A stretch of 64,000 nucleotides of DNA from NCBI RefSeq assembly GCF_947500405.1, contig NZ_CANMRY010000004.1, positions 62,001 to 126,000 of the forward strand, written 5' to 3'. The position numbers and the translations under genes are program-made. This document shows, piece by piece, positions 63,907 through 64,000 of the stretch. Under the pieces are notes generated by a model that saw only the letters and a program-made list of their open reading frames with translations, searched no databases and was not told where the DNA came from. Each line of letters starts with the position of its first letter. The stretch's first letter is position 1. This stretch comes from an uncultured Maribacter sp. (GTDB lineage: Bacteria > Bacteroidota > Bacteroidia > Flavobacteriales > Flavobacteriaceae).

Positions 63907-64000
63907 TTGCTTACAAATTTATCCATAAAAAATTACGCCCTAATAGATCACTTAAATGTATCCTTTACAAAAGGATTTACGGTAATTACGGGAGAAACAG
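63907..64000 (+). CDS. recN: DNA repair protein RecN, N-terminal fragment cut by window end
   Basis: SMC-like ATPase for double-strand-break repair; only the first 31 codons are in the window. From a TTG at 63907 the frame reads LTNLSIKNYALIDHLNVSF then TKGFTVITGET, which is the RecN start and the beginning of its Walker A loop (ITGETGAGKS in the family). The rest lies beyond the window. No ATG is in frame nearby, and the promoter box 20 bases upstream agrees with the TTG. Confidence 0.85.
   Translation, partial: MLTNLSIKNYALIDHLNVSFTKGFTVITGET

Overview
The window looks like chromosomal core sequence of a marine-type member of the Flavobacteriaceae (Bacteroidota). The base composition is strongly AT-rich. 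Many proteins belong to families typical of that group (DUF4252, DUF4249, DUF4294, DUF4835, DUF6095, DUF6495, DUF6913, Oar-like and carboxypeptidase-regulatory TonB receptors). Shine-Dalgarno sequences are rare, and the Bacteroidota -7 box TAnnTTTG sits just upstream of many genes. I cannot name the genus. No tRNA, rRNA, CRISPR array, insertion sequence, prophage or integrase is visible. All conclusions come from reading the sequence; no database search was run.

Layout. 1-7.4 kb: DUF4252 lipoprotein, MscS channel, purB with a small membrane protein, a HEAT-like protein, haem-binding protein, sirtuin, TrmH-type methyltransferase, SRPBCC protein and two envelope proteins. 7.4-12.6 kb: DEAD-box helicase with a structured leader, DUF4337-rdgB, an ICMT-like methyltransferase and a translationally coupled satD-DUF3307 pair. 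12.6-21.7 kb: a phosphoserine phosphatase/phosphoglycerate dehydrogenase fusion, a PilJ-type sensor without a kinase domain, rlmH, nadC-yihY-DUF2147-priA and a LytTR regulator. 21.9-29.3 kb: rpsF-rpsR-rplI, an Oar-like TonB receptor, DUF6495, hisS, a decayed gene and a Nudix hydrolase. 29.3-37 kb: M42 peptidase, DUF4294, DUF6095, a TonB receptor/DUF4249 pair and monomeric icd, followed by a 640-bp gene-free stretch with hairpins.

37.6-48.6 kb: rplS, trmD, a coiled-coil membrane protein, long-form GAPDH, an HtrA protease, the dapF-GNAT-mltG operon, a lysozyme-like protein, and the dnaA / low-molecular-weight phosphatase / RsmI-like methyltransferase unit. 48.7-56.8 kb: thioesterase, the ribD-HAD-EamA-YigZ operon, GNAT-prmC-ligA and a KDG-type sugar kinase. 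56.8-64 kb: GNAT, a 5'-nucleotidase split over two genes, DUF6913-dapA, and bamD-rpoZ-coaBC-DUF4835 leading into recN, which is cut by the window end.

Functionally this is housekeeping: purine, NAD, riboflavin, CoA, lysine/peptidoglycan and serine synthesis, replication and repair, translation, and outer-membrane assembly. No obvious new defence or mobile system is present. The best leads are regulatory and architectural: the helicase leader hairpin, promoter boxes so close to starts that leaderless mRNAs are implied, the hairpin-rich gap at 37.0-37.6 kb, the kinase-less sensor, and the satD-DUF3307 pair.
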